Shown here piece by piece: positions 26,853 to 35,409 of a stretch of 50,603 nt of DNA. Numbering within the stretch: position 1 is the first letter of the stretch; each line of letters opens with the position of its first letter. Source of the DNA: an uncultured Bacteroidaceae bacterium (GTDB lineage Bacteria; Bacteroidota; Bacteroidia; Bacteroidales; Bacteroidaceae); NCBI GenBank assembly GCA_944321635.1, contig CALULY010000018.1, positions 1 to 50,603 on the forward strand, written 5' to 3'. Both the position numbers and the translations under genes were made by a program. The notes under the pieces are model-generated. The model made no database searches and was not told the DNA's origin. It worked only from the letters and a program-made list of their open reading frames with translations.

Positions 26853-26883
26853 CAAGGGGGCGCACCAACGATGCGTCCCCTTG
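26853..26883 (-). terminator. Hairpin after malQ
   Basis: A 12-bp stem (26853-26864 with 26872-26883, one G-T pair) lies 35 bases after the malQ stop. The following T content is poor, so termination efficiency is uncertain. Confidence 0.5.
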
Positions 26884-26917
26884 CCATGCTAAGCCTCATT
26901 AGGAGCAATGCCCGCCG

Positions 26918-29554
26918 TCAGACAGCCGAGCGGCCCGAGTGGGCTATCAGTTGACGTATTTTGCCGTTGAGCTCCTCCGCGTCAAGCAATTCCTCAATCG
27001 ACAAACCCATCCTGTAACGCCAGTAGTGGTTAGAATCCGACGGATCATTGATGCGCTCGGCCAGCACGTTGGCACTACGCAACGAGCTGATGGACAGCCA
27101 GTCCTGGTAAGGAAGGATGCACAGCATCGACGGCGACTCCAGATGGCGGCGGATGATGAGTTCGCACACCTCGGTCGTCGCCTGCCTCGGGGGCTCGCCC
27201 CAGAAGCCAAGGTAATTGTTGTAGTAACGCGTGGTCGCCGCCCTGTCCTCCAGCCACCAGCCGCGCAGGGTCGATGTGTCGTGCGTCGAGGTCGTGCAGA
27301 CGGAGCAGTAGGGATAGGTCGCGGGATCGGCGAATTCCTGCCCGTAGACCTTGGGCATCCGTTGCACCTCAAGCGAAAGCACGCGCAAATCATCGAGCAC
27401 CTCGGGAACGCAGGCCGGGATCATGCCGAGGTCTTCGGCGCAGGCCAGCATCGTGGTGGACAAAATGAGCGGCGGGAGCTTGCTCATGGCAGATTCGCGC
27501 CAGAAGTCATTGTGCCTGACGTAGTAGAAATCCTCGTATATCTCATCAAACACCCTCTTTTGCCCCTCGTCGAGCAACAGGCCGTAGACAAGGGTGTCCT
27601 GGGCGGATATGCGTGGATGGTACATCCCCGGCCGCCTCGCGTCCTCGACGAAGAGGACGTTGGCGAGCAGCTTCATCAGCCCGGCCCGCACACGGTCGTC
27701 GATGTACTGCAACCCCATTACCTTGCGCCCCGTGTCGCAGCACGCCCGGGGTTTGTAGGTGCCGGGATGACTTGCCGCGTCAAGGAATTTCTCCTTTACA
27801 TAACGCGCCTCATGGCCGAACAAAGACATCAGCACTTCGTCCGTCGCATACGGGACGGCGTGCCTGTCCTTGTCAAAGTCGAAGCCGCGCGACCTCAGCT
27901 CATCGGGCGACAGCGGCAAGGCTGGGGTGAAATGCCCCATCACTCCGCTCACGGCATCGACGGGTATCTCCCAGATGCGGAAAAAACCGAGGATGTGGTC
28001 AATCCGGTAGGCGTCAAAGTAGCGTGACATGGCGACAAAACGCTTGCGCCACCAAGAATAGCCGTCACGTGCCATTGCCTCCCAATCGTATGTGGGGAAA
28101 CCCCAATTCTGCCCATCTGCGGCGAATGCGTCAGGTGGCGCGCCGGCTTGCCCCGAGAGGTTGAAAAGACTTGGCTCAGACCAAACGTCCACACTGCAAC
28201 GCGACACACCGATGGGTATGTCGCCCTTGATTACAACCCCCGCAGCCCTCGCCGCAGCCACCGTAGCGGCCAACTGTGTGTGCGCCACATACTGCAAATA
28301 GGCGTAGAATGTCACCGCGTGCTGGTCGGCAGCCCTTAGCTCCTCGAAAACCTTGTCCGAGTAAACGGCATACTCACCCCAGCAAGAGAAATCAGACGTC
28401 GAATGCAAATCCCTCAAACGGCAAAAGGCAGCGTAGGGACGCAGCCACGCGGCATTGTCCTTGCAGAACGCCACGAAGCCGTCACTGCCTATGATGCTGT
28501 CGCAGTCCTGACGGTAGAGGCGCGACAGATAGTCCAGTTTGACACCAAGCACCGCCTCATAATCGACTTGCGGCAAGGCGTTGAGCTCGCACCGCTTCTG
28601 TTCAAACTCGGCTGCCGCCTCCGCGTCCAGCAGGTTGCCTGCCATGGATGTGTCAATGTAGATCGGATTGAGGGCATAGACCGAAATCGCGCTGTACGGG
28701 TAGGAGTCGTGCCATGTCTTCGTCGCCGTCGTGTCGTTGATCGGGAGGATTTGCACGAACTTCATGCCAGTCGCCGCCGCCCACTCGGCGAAGCGTCCCA
28801 AGTCGGTGAAGTCACCTATGCCGCAGCTGCTTGAGGATTTCAATGAGAAGACGGGGATGGCAATGCCGGCATAGCGTTCTGCTGGCGTGTCAAACCTGAC
28901 GTGCAGGTCGGCAAATGAGACGGTCATGCCGTCGCATACGCCGCAATCGGCCATGACGCGGTTGGGGTTCAGCTCCCAGTGCGGCACGTTGTCGCGGTCA
29001 AACCAGATGAATTTGTATTCAAACGGGAATGTCAACCGCCCGGCATCGAGTGCTATGCCCCACTCGGGGTAATTGGATGGCGAGAGCGGCAAGGCCTTCT
29101 CAGGATTCCAATTGCCGAGATAGTCGTTGCTCCCGACCACGGCCAGGCGGCCGGCATGGTGCGGATGGCTGACCTTCAATGTCAAAGTCCTGGCAAAAGA
29201 TGCCATCTGAACAGCATCCAACGGTTTGCCGGGCGCGAATGCCGAACTGTAAAAAGGCAAATCACGCGGAATGTCCCTCCACGAATCATTTGCTACATAA
29301 ACGTTTTGCGACGCATCGGTTTCCAATGCCCTTCCACCCAACGTGAACTCGCGCCGCGACTCTATACCTTTATTATATACGGAGTAATGGTAGGACAGCC
29401 GTCCGCGTTTGCTCACATACGCCTCGCCTTTCCACCTCACCCCGTCTTTGGTCTGGAGAGGGACGACGGACACATCCCCGCCGGCATCGGCCATGCAGAC
29501 CCTGAGGTCCTCGCCCCATCGTGTCTTGTACTCTATGCTGAAGATTATTTTCAT
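26918..29554 (-). CDS. malQ: 4-alpha-glucanotransferase with N-terminal starch-binding domains
   Basis: Moves glucan segments between maltooligosaccharides (GH77), helping glycogen or starch breakdown in the cytosol. At 878 aa it is much longer than E. coli MalQ (about 690). The first 250 residues look like two CBM20-type domains (MKIIFSIEYKTRWGEDLRV, then LTLKVSHPHHAGRLAVVGSN with NDYLGNWNPEKALPLS), after which the GH77 barrel starts at RYAGIAIPVFSLKSSSSCGI and contains DIPIGVSRCSVDVW, AYRIDHILGFFRIWEIP with the nucleophile Asp, and CTTSTHDTSTLRGWW. This layout is that of plant DPE2 and its Bacteroidetes relatives. ATG 29554 gives the usual start; a TTG at 29579-29581 would add nine residues. 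Confidence 0.92.
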   Translation of the reverse strand: MKIIFSIEYKTRWGEDLRVCMADAGGDVSVVPLQTKDGVRWKGEAYVSKRGRLSYHYSVYNKGIESRREFTLGGRALETDASQNVYVANDSWRDIPRDLPFYSSAFAPGKPLDAVQMASFARTLTLKVSHPHHAGRLAVVGSNDYLGNWNPEKALPLSPSNYPEWGIALDAGRLTFPFEYKFIWFDRDNVPHWELNPNRVMADCGVCDGMTVSFADLHVRFDTPAERYAGIAIPVFSLKSSSSCGIGDFTDLGRFAEWAAATGMKFVQILPINDTTATKTWHDSYPYSAISVYALNPIYIDTSMAGNLLDAEAAAEFEQKRCELNALPQVDYEAVLGVKLDYLSRLYRQDCDSIIGSDGFVAFCKDNAAWLRPYAAFCRLRDLHSTSDFSCWGEYAVYSDKVFEELRAADQHAVTFYAYLQYVAHTQLAATVAAARAAGVVIKGDIPIGVSRCSVDVWSEPSLFNLSGQAGAPPDAFAADGQNWGFPTYDWEAMARDGYSWWRKRFVAMSRYFDAYRIDHILGFFRIWEIPVDAVSGVMGHFTPALPLSPDELRSRGFDFDKDRHAVPYATDEVLMSLFGHEARYVKEKFLDAASHPGTYKPRACCDTGRKVMGLQYIDDRVRAGLMKLLANVLFVEDARRPGMYHPRISAQDTLVYGLLLDEGQKRVFDEIYEDFYYVRHNDFWRESAMSKLPPLILSTTMLACAEDLGMIPACVPEVLDDLRVLSLEVQRMPKVYGQEFADPATYPYCSVCTTSTHDTSTLRGWWLEDRAATTRYYNNYLGFWGEPPRQATTEVCELIIRRHLESPSMLCILPYQDWLSISSLRSANVLAERINDPSDSNHYWRYRMGLSIEELLDAEELNGKIRQLIAHSGRSAV

Positions 29555-29580
29555 ATTCCTGTCAACGTTTGCCGCAAACA

Positions 29581-29606
29581 AAATAGTCCGACATCAATCG
29601 GACCAT
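29581..29606 (-). terminator. Terminator of nrdJ
   Basis: Minus-strand stem GTCCGA / TCGGAC with a short loop, followed by TATTTTGTTT. It lies about 30 bases after the nrdJ stop and directly before malQ, so malQ may depend on read-through or on a near-consensus TATTTTG box inside the same stretch. Confidence 0.5.
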
Positions 29607-29637
29607 TTCGTTTGCAATTGCCTTGATCGTCCTGCGG

Positions 29638-32169
29638 TCAACCGCACCTGGACGAGCCACAAGTCTTGCAGATGAGACATCCTTCTTGGTATATCAGGGT
29701 CTCGTTGCCGCAATTGGGGCATTTCTGACCTTTCGCCTCAGTGCCGTCGAGGACATATTTCTTCAACGCACGCTCGACACCGACCTTCCATGTGTTGATG
29801 TTGTCGTTGTCAAACTCAAGGGAACTTACCAGCTTTATCACCTGGTCGATTGGCATTCTCCACCTGAGGACACCTGATATCAGCTTGGCATAATTCCAGT
29901 ACTCCTTGTTGAACTTCTCCGAAAGTCCCTCGATGGTCGTCTTGTAACCACGCTTGTTCTCAAACTGGAAGTCATAGTGTTTGTTGCCGAACTCGTCATA
30001 GTTCTTGATTATCCGCCCCTTGGTGACTGTTTTGGGCAGCATGATGCCTTCGTCGTCATCGAGCAAGCCGGTGAATATCTCGTATGGCACGTTGTCCAGC
30101 AACCCGACAAGGGCCACCCACTTCTCTTTGTTGTTTTGGAAACGCACTACATCCGCCTCAAGCACCTTGGGACGTACTTCAGTTACTTCAGGACGTTTGC
30201 ATTCCGGGATTTCCTTCTCGCCTTTAGCCGAGATCAGCACTCCCGACCGCGACCCTTCGCGATAGACGGTGCAGCCTTTGCACCCGCACTTCCAGGCCTC
30301 GACATAGAGGTCATTGACCATGTCCTCGCGGATGTCAGCCGGCAAGTTTATGGTTACGCTGATCGAATGGTCAACCCATTTCTGGATGCGTCCCTGCATC
30401 TTGACTTTCATCAGCCAATCAACATCGTTGGAGGTAGCTTTGTAGTAGGGTGAATTCTTGACCAATTCATCTATCTCGTTCGGAGTGTATTTCTTGTCAA
30501 CGTCATAACCGTTGACTTTCATCCACACCAGGAACTTTGGATGGTAGACCATATATTCCTCGAATGTGTCCCCTGTCTCGTCCACATAGTCAACATGGAC
30601 ATCTGTGTCGTTGGGATTGACCTTCCTGCGACGCTTGTAGACTGGCAGGAACACAGGCTCTATGCCTGAAGTGGTCTGCGACATCAGGCTCGTGGTCCCG
30701 GTGGGGGCTATGGTGAGCAGTGCGATGTTGCGGCGACCATACTTCGTCATGTCGTCATAGAGCTCGGCATCAGCCTCCCGCAAGCGGTTGATGAACGGAT
30801 TGTCCTTTTCCCTGTCAGCATCATATATGGAGAATGCGCCACGTTCCTTTGCCATAGTCACCGAAGACCTGTAAGCATTCAATGCCAAAGTCTTGTGCAC
30901 CTGCTCGGCGAAATCGTTTGCCTCGGCAGTGCCATAGCACAACCCGAGAGCGGCCAGCATATCCCCCTCGGCGGTGATGCCGACACCGGTGCGGCGGCCT
31001 GCCCCGCTCTTCTTGTAAATCTTCTCCCAAAGCTCCCTTTCGGTGCGTTTGACATCTTCGCTCTCGGGGTCGGAATCGATCTTGGCAAGGATGGCCTTGA
31101 TCTTTTCCAGCTCCAAATCGATGATGTCATCCATTATGCGCTGGGCTATCTGCACGTGCTTCTTGAACAAATCAAAGTCGAAATATGCCTCTGGCGTGAA
31201 TGGATTGACCACATAGGAGTAGAGGTTTATGGCCAGCAAACGGCATGAGTCGTATGGGCAAAGAGGAATCTCGCCGCAAGGGTTCGTCGAGACAGTCTTG
31301 AAGCCCAAGTCAGCATAGCAGTCAGGCACCGACTCGCGGATGATAGTGTCCCAGAACAACACCCCAGGCTCTGCGGATTTCCAAGCATTGTGGACGATCT
31401 TGCGCCAAAGGGCAGAGGCGTCTATCTCCTTTTTCACCATCGGGTCGGGCGAATCGATAGGGTACTGTTGCACGTAGGGAGCACCCTCGATTGCAGCACG
31501 CATGAACTCGTCGTCGATCTTGACCGACACATTAGCGCCCGTCACCTTGCCCTCGGTCATCTTGGCATCGATGAAGGCCTCAGAATCCGGGTGCTTGATC
31601 GACACGCTGAGCATCAATGCGCCGCGCCGCCCGTCTTGTGCAACCTCGCGGGTCGAATTGGAATACCTCTCCATGAACGGCACAAGCCCCGTGGAAGTAA
31701 GTGCCGAGTTCTTGACCGGAGAGCCTTTAGGCCTGATGTCCGAGAGGTCATGCCCCACTCCGCCGCGACGTTTCATCAACTGCACCTGCTCCTCGTCCAT
31801 TTTTATTATGGCACCGTAGGAGTCTGCCGCACCGTCCACGCCGATGACAAAGCAATTGGAGAGCGATGCCACCTGGTAGTCGTTACCTATGCCAGTCATG
31901 GGGCTGCCTTGGGGAATGATGTACTTGAAGCGGTCAAGCAATGAAAATATCTCTTCGGCAGAAATCGGATTGGGATAATTCTTCTCAATCCTCGCGACTT
32001 CATTGGCGATGCGCCAATGCATATCCTTTGGTGATTTCTCATAGATGTTCCCGAAGGAATCTTTCACTGCATACTTGTTGACCCAGACCCTCGCTGCCAG
32101 CTCGTCGCCATTGAAGTATTTGAGCGACTCCTCAAAGGCCTCGTCATGGGTATAAGTTTCTTTTTCCAC
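29638..32169 (-). CDS. nrdJ: Vitamin B12-dependent (class II) ribonucleotide reductase
   Basis: Makes deoxyribonucleotides with adenosylcobalamin as radical source, independent of oxygen. The 843-aa protein has LSNCFVIG near residues 97-104 (disulfide cysteine), the MKRRGGVGHDLSDIRPKGSP block near 121-140, STNPCGEIPL near 288-297 with the catalytic Cys and Glu, and APTGTTSLM near 480-488. The C-terminus has CPNCGNETLIYQEGC and CKTCGSSRCG, a zinc-like and redox-active tail. I chose the GTG at 32169 (VEKETYTHDEAF), because the upstream frame to 32298 runs through the promoter; family members begin MEKxTYT from memory. No cobalamin riboswitch is visible upstream. Confidence 0.93.
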   Translation of the reverse strand: MEKETYTHDEAFEESLKYFNGDELAARVWVNKYAVKDSFGNIYEKSPKDMHWRIANEVARIEKNYPNPISAEEIFSLLDRFKYIIPQGSPMTGIGNDYQVASLSNCFVIGVDGAADSYGAIIKMDEEQVQLMKRRGGVGHDLSDIRPKGSPVKNSALTSTGLVPFMERYSNSTREVAQDGRRGALMLSVSIKHPDSEAFIDAKMTEGKVTGANVSVKIDDEFMRAAIEGAPYVQQYPIDSPDPMVKKEIDASALWRKIVHNAWKSAEPGVLFWDTIIRESVPDCYADLGFKTVSTNPCGEIPLCPYDSCRLLAINLYSYVVNPFTPEAYFDFDLFKKHVQIAQRIMDDIIDLELEKIKAILAKIDSDPESEDVKRTERELWEKIYKKSGAGRRTGVGITAEGDMLAALGLCYGTAEANDFAEQVHKTLALNAYRSSVTMAKERGAFSIYDADREKDNPFINRLREADAELYDDMTKYGRRNIALLTIAPTGTTSLMSQTTSGIEPVFLPVYKRRRKVNPNDTDVHVDYVDETGDTFEEYMVYHPKFLVWMKVNGYDVDKKYTPNEIDELVKNSPYYKATSNDVDWLMKVKMQGRIQKWVDHSISVTINLPADIREDMVNDLYVEAWKCGCKGCTVYREGSRSGVLISAKGEKEIPECKRPEVTEVRPKVLEADVVRFQNNKEKWVALVGLLDNVPYEIFTGLLDDDEGIMLPKTVTKGRIIKNYDEFGNKHYDFQFENKRGYKTTIEGLSEKFNKEYWNYAKLISGVLRWRMPIDQVIKLVSSLEFDNDNINTWKVGVERALKKYVLDGTEAKGQKCPNCGNETLIYQEGCLICKTCGSSRCG

Positions 32170-32208
32170 GGTTGTTGGTTTGTTTGTTGGTTTTACATAG
32201 AATGGCAA

Positions 32209-32216
32209 CAAAGATA
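32209..32216 (-). promoter_or_regulatory. nrdJ promoter -7 element
   Basis: Minus-strand TATCTTTG fits TAnnTTTG, 39 bases before the GTG start. The -33 position shows no clear TTTG. Confidence 0.5.
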
Positions 32217-32323
32217 TATCTTTTGCCTGCACGACACAGCCCGGTGATTGAAAAAAACAACATGGGTAAAAAAGTTTGAAGGCGATGTTTCCCAACACGA
32301 ACTACTCCTCCGCCTGCAAGGCA

Positions 32324-32352
32324 TTGCTTTAAGCCCGCAATTGTTAACTTTG
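32324..32352 (+). promoter_or_regulatory. Nitroreductase promoter
   Basis: TAACTTTG at 32345-32352 with TTG at 32324-32326, 18 bases upstream. The ATG lies 31 bases downstream. It is divergent from the nrdJ promoter. Confidence 0.65.
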
Positions 32353-32383
32353 CAACCGTACAACTATCACAAACCGTAAAAAC

Positions 32384-33121
32384 ATGGAAAGCATCAGACA
32401 GAGGCGGACGATCCGCAAATACCAGGACAAGCCAATCCCTGCACAACTCATGGAACAACTGCTCGCGACAGCCTGCCGCGCATCGACAATGGGCGGGATG
32501 CAACTTTACAGCATCGTCATCACACACGATGCCGGCATGAAGGAACGGCTCGCGCCGCTCCACTTCAATCAACCAATGGTGCGCGAGGCTGCGGCGGTGC
32601 TTACGTTTTGCGCCGATTTCAACCGCGCGACACATTGGTGTGAAATCAACAAAGCCGCCCCTGGATACGACAACTTCGAATCCTTCTTCAACGCCAGCAT
32701 AGACGCGCTGCTCGTCGCACAGACGTTCTGTACAGCTGCCGAGGATGCCGGACTGGGCATCTGCTACCTCGGCACGACAACCTACGAGCCGGGCAAGATC
32801 ATAGACCTGCTGCGGCTGCCCCGATTGGTGTTCCCGGTCGCCACAGTCACAGTTGGCTACCCTGCCGAGCACCCCGCACAACCCGACCGCCTTCCGCTGG
32901 ACGGCATCGTGCACGGCGAGACCTACCACGACTACACAGACGACGACATCAAGCGCATCTATGCCTATCGCGAATCGCTGGAGGAGAACAAAGAGTTTGT
33001 CCGAATAAACAACAAAGAGACGCTCGCGCAAGTCTTCACCGACTGTCGTTACACTCGCGCCGACAACGAGGCGTTCTCCAAAAAGCTGCTGGACGCGCTG
33101 CGCAGGCAAGGCTTCATCTGA
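32384..33121 (+). CDS. Nitroreductase family protein (NfsA-like)
   Basis: A 245-aa FMN-dependent NAD(P)H oxidoreductase. The N-terminus RQRRTIRKYQDKPIP near 5-19 is the FMN-phosphate binding pattern, and GLGICYLGTT near 125-134 and VFPVATVTVGYPAEHP near 149-164 are typical of the NfsA branch, as is the C-terminal extension of about 70 residues. The physiological substrate is unknown; quinones, flavins or nitro compounds are usual for the family. It is monocistronic, with its own promoter and a strong terminator, divergent from nrdJ. Confidence 0.87.
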   Translation: MESIRQRRTIRKYQDKPIPAQLMEQLLATACRASTMGGMQLYSIVITHDAGMKERLAPLHFNQPMVREAAAVLTFCADFNRATHWCEINKAAPGYDNFESFFNASIDALLVAQTFCTAAEDAGLGICYLGTTTYEPGKIIDLLRLPRLVFPVATVTVGYPAEHPAQPDRLPLDGIVHGETYHDYTDDDIKRIYAYRESLEENKEFVRINNKETLAQVFTDCRYTRADNEAFSKKLLDALRRQGFI

Positions 33122-33145
33122 ACATCCGCGACAACATCTGATGAC

Positions 33146-33185
33146 ATTTTGGCTGCCAATGATGATCGGCAGCCAAAATTGTTTC
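33146..33185 (+). terminator. Terminator of the nitroreductase gene
   Basis: A perfect 12-bp stem (ATTTTGGCTGCC at 33146-33157 with 33168-33179) followed by TGTTTC. Confidence 0.75.
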
Positions 33186-33330
33186 ACCCCACACCACAGC
33201 AGACAAACGCACCGGCGATGAGGGCGCGCAAGAAATGCCACCCGCCACCCATGCAAAGCGGCAATCCTCCCAATGACATCCCATCACACATCCTCGGCAT
33301 GAACATAAGACGCAAAACAGCATGAGACCT

Positions 33331-33526
33331 GGCAAAAAGTTGCAATAGGTCTGACATAAAGTTACATTTCACCGCACATAAAGTAAAAACAAAAGTTTTG
33401 AATGAATAAACAAAAGTTCTGAATATATAAACAAAACTTCTGAATATATAAACAAAAGTTCTGAATATACTTTGTATTCGGTGCAATTGGACTTTTGGCC
33501 AGACCACATTGGACTTTAGGATTGCC
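33331..33526. repeat. Repeat element R4 with a 21-bp tandem core
   Basis: The core 33390-33470 is almost four direct copies of a 21-base unit, CAAAAGTTCTGAATATATAA plus A, with one- or two-base changes (copies start at 33390, 33411, 33432 and 33453). Flanking arms of CATAAAGT units form a degenerate inverted repeat (GGCA...GGTCTG...CATAAAGT against its complement up to 33526). The left flank GCACATAAAGTAAAAAC is shared with R2 and, inverted, with R1 and R3. It lies between convergent genes. The rest of this 549-bp gap (33186-33330, 33527-33606) shows no gene. Confidence 0.9.
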
Positions 33527-33606
33527 GACACCGGATTTGCATCTGGAACATACGCCTCAGATGCCTTGCGCCGTGCCAGCCACACTCGCCGCCACATCAC
33601 ACGGCA

Positions 33607-33637
33607 ACAAAAGAGGCGGGCCATTGTGACCCGCCTC
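33607..33637 (-). terminator. dnaA terminator
   Basis: Minus-strand stem GAGGCGGG / CCCGCCTC with a 9-base loop, followed by TTTTGTTG, 34 bases after the dnaA stop. Confidence 0.75.
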
Positions 33638-33670
33638 CCATGCTTTGTCTCAGGATGATGTCCGCGCTTG

Positions 33671-35080
33671 TCAGCCTTGTGCCTTGTGGAGCATCTCCTC
33701 TATGGCCATGACATCCGACTTGAACGCCTTGTCAACTGCCATGAGATCTTGCACTTTGCGGCACGAATAGATGACTGTCGAGTGGTCTTTGCCAGCGATT
33801 TGCTGCCCGATGCGTGAGAGGGGCATACTGATGTGCTTCTTGGCGAGGTACATCGCTATCTGCCGTGCCTGGGCGTACTCGCGTTTGCGCCCTTTGGCGT
33901 AGAGTTGTTGCTTGTCGAGATTGAAGTAGGTGCAGATGGTCTCGACTATGCCCTCTATTGTCAGGGCCCGTTTTGCCGCCTGCGCGTTCTTCTTGATGAT
34001 GTGCGAGGCGAGATCGATGTCTATCTCCTTGTTCAGTAGGATTGACCTTGCCATGAGCGAAACGATATATCCCTCAAGCTCGCGCACGCTGCCCTCGGCG
34101 TTGAGGGCGATGTAGTCGATGACTTCGCCTGGGAAGTCGAGCCCGTCACGGTTTATCTTGCTCTGGAGGATGCTCTTGCGCAGCTCGAAGTTTGGTTTTT
34201 CTATCTCGGCAATCAGCCCGCTCTTGAATCGGGTCAGTATGCGTTCCTCCATGCCGCAGAGTTCAGATGGGTCCTTGTCGCAGGTCATTATGATTTGCTT
34301 GCCTGCCTGGAGGAGGTAGTTAAATATGTGGAAAAACGTGTTTTGCGTCCCCTTCCAGTTGGCAAACTCCTGCACGTCGTCGATGATGAGGACATCGAGC
34401 ATCTGGTAGAAGTTGATGAAATCGTTGACTGTGTTAGCCCGCGTCGCGTCGGTGAATTGCACACGGAAGAGGTGTGCTGAGATGTAGAGCACTTTCTTTG
34501 AAGGGAACAGCTCCTTTATCTTAGCACCTATCGCGTTGACAAGGTGCGTCTTGCCCAATCCCGAACCGCCATAGATGAACAGGGGGTTGAATGCCGTTGC
34601 AGAGTCGCGTGCCACGGAAAGACCGGCGGCACTGCACAGGCGGTTGCTCTCGCCGACCACGAAGTTGTCAAACGTCAGTTTGGGATTGAGGTGCGGGTCA
34701 AGGTCTTGCGGCACCTCCACATCGGCGGGCGACGGTGCTTTGTTGCCTTTGTAGTTTGCTGGATATTTGCCCAAGTCGGCCGCATTGTCCGACTCCCACA
34801 ACACGGGGGCGGAGTTGTCAGGGTTGGAGATAGCATATTTGAGAAGGACCTTCTCACCAGTTACCTTGTAGAGGGTGAGCCTGATGAGCTTAGCAAAACG
34901 CTGCTCGATGATTTCATAAAATCCCCTGGACGGGACACGTATCAAGAATGCACCGTCCTTGCATTCCACTGGAACAATGGGACCAAACCAAGTGTCGTAT
35001 TGCTCGGGGGGAATGTTGTCTTTGATTATGGGGAGGCATCTTTCCCAGATGCCGACGTGATCAAGCCCTGTCATTTCCAC
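33671..35080 (-). CDS. dnaA: Chromosomal replication initiator DnaA
   Basis: Binds DnaA boxes at the origin and opens it. The 469-aa protein has domain I (WERCLPIIKDNIPPEQYDTW near 12-31), a short linker, the AAA+ core with Walker A YGGSGLGKTHL near 172-182 and Walker B DVLIIDDVQEF near 231-241, and domain IV with the DnaA-box-reading motif GKDHSTVIYSCRKV near 437-450. All key parts are present. It is preceded by a 329-bp AT-rich gap and followed by a terminator. dnaN or recF are not adjacent, which is normal in Bacteroidetes, so position alone does not prove an origin here. I see no clear TAnnTTTG box upstream. Confidence 0.97.
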   Translation of the reverse strand: MEMTGLDHVGIWERCLPIIKDNIPPEQYDTWFGPIVPVECKDGAFLIRVPSRGFYEIIEQRFAKLIRLTLYKVTGEKVLLKYAISNPDNSAPVLWESDNAADLGKYPANYKGNKAPSPADVEVPQDLDPHLNPKLTFDNFVVGESNRLCSAAGLSVARDSATAFNPLFIYGGSGLGKTHLVNAIGAKIKELFPSKKVLYISAHLFRVQFTDATRANTVNDFINFYQMLDVLIIDDVQEFANWKGTQNTFFHIFNYLLQAGKQIIMTCDKDPSELCGMEERILTRFKSGLIAEIEKPNFELRKSILQSKINRDGLDFPGEVIDYIALNAEGSVRELEGYIVSLMARSILLNKEIDIDLASHIIKKNAQAAKRALTIEGIVETICTYFNLDKQQLYAKGRKREYAQARQIAMYLAKKHISMPLSRIGQQIAGKDHSTVIYSCRKVQDLMAVDKAFKSDVMAIEEMLHKAQG

Positions 35081-35409
35081 AACAAATATCCTTTACTATT
35101 GAATGCAAAATTGCCAATCTTGATGTTGATAAACAAACCACTCCAGAATGCAAGTCTCGGCGACGGAAAGCACACATTTAAGTATCAAACGTTTATGCCT
35201 GTCCTCAAAAAGATGCTTGCTTGCAATGATTGCATATAAGGATAAGTCTAAATTTCAAGCCCTTATAAAGACAAGACAAAAGGCGCGTCCGGTTGCCGTG
35301 CCTTTTATGTTACAATGTCTTTTCAAATCAAAATCAAGGACATATAACCCTGTGCCTTGTTAGCCCTTGTATTTAGACTTTTTCTAAAATCATTGCGTTT
35401 TTTGCCTTT
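35081..35409. other. AT-rich gap upstream of dnaA; possible origin or regulatory region
   Basis: This 329-bp gap is clearly more AT-rich than its surroundings and codes for nothing I can support. It contains TGTTGATAA at 35124-35132, one mismatch from the DnaA box TGTGGATAA, plus weaker matches (TAAGGATAA near 35235, and a two-mismatch ATTTCCACA at the dnaA start). The 3' side carries the terminator of the MCE gene. It could be oriC, a DnaA self-regulatory region, or simply a leader. Box number and quality are too low for a firm origin call. Confidence 0.3.
35277..35306 (-). terminator. Terminator of the amidase-MCE operon
   Basis: Minus-strand stem AAAGGC / GCCTTTT with an inner CGG-CAA-CCG mini-stem, followed by TTTTGTCTT. 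It lies about 100 bases after the MCE stop. Confidence 0.6.

Noticed and set aside
26939..28027. Plus-strand 362-aa frame opposite malQ
   Set aside because: Antisense shadow; the minus-strand GH77 motifs are intact across it.
32170..32383. Cobalamin riboswitch before nrdJ
   Set aside because: I could not find the B12-box or the conserved GCCACTG-like segment on the minus strand.
32144..33256. Minus-strand 370-aa frame opposite the nitroreductase gene
   Set aside because: It runs across the divergent nrdJ promoter and the nitroreductase gene, and its protein has no family features.
33390..33470. CRISPR array
   Set aside because: The 21-bp units abut directly with no spacers and there are no cas genes.
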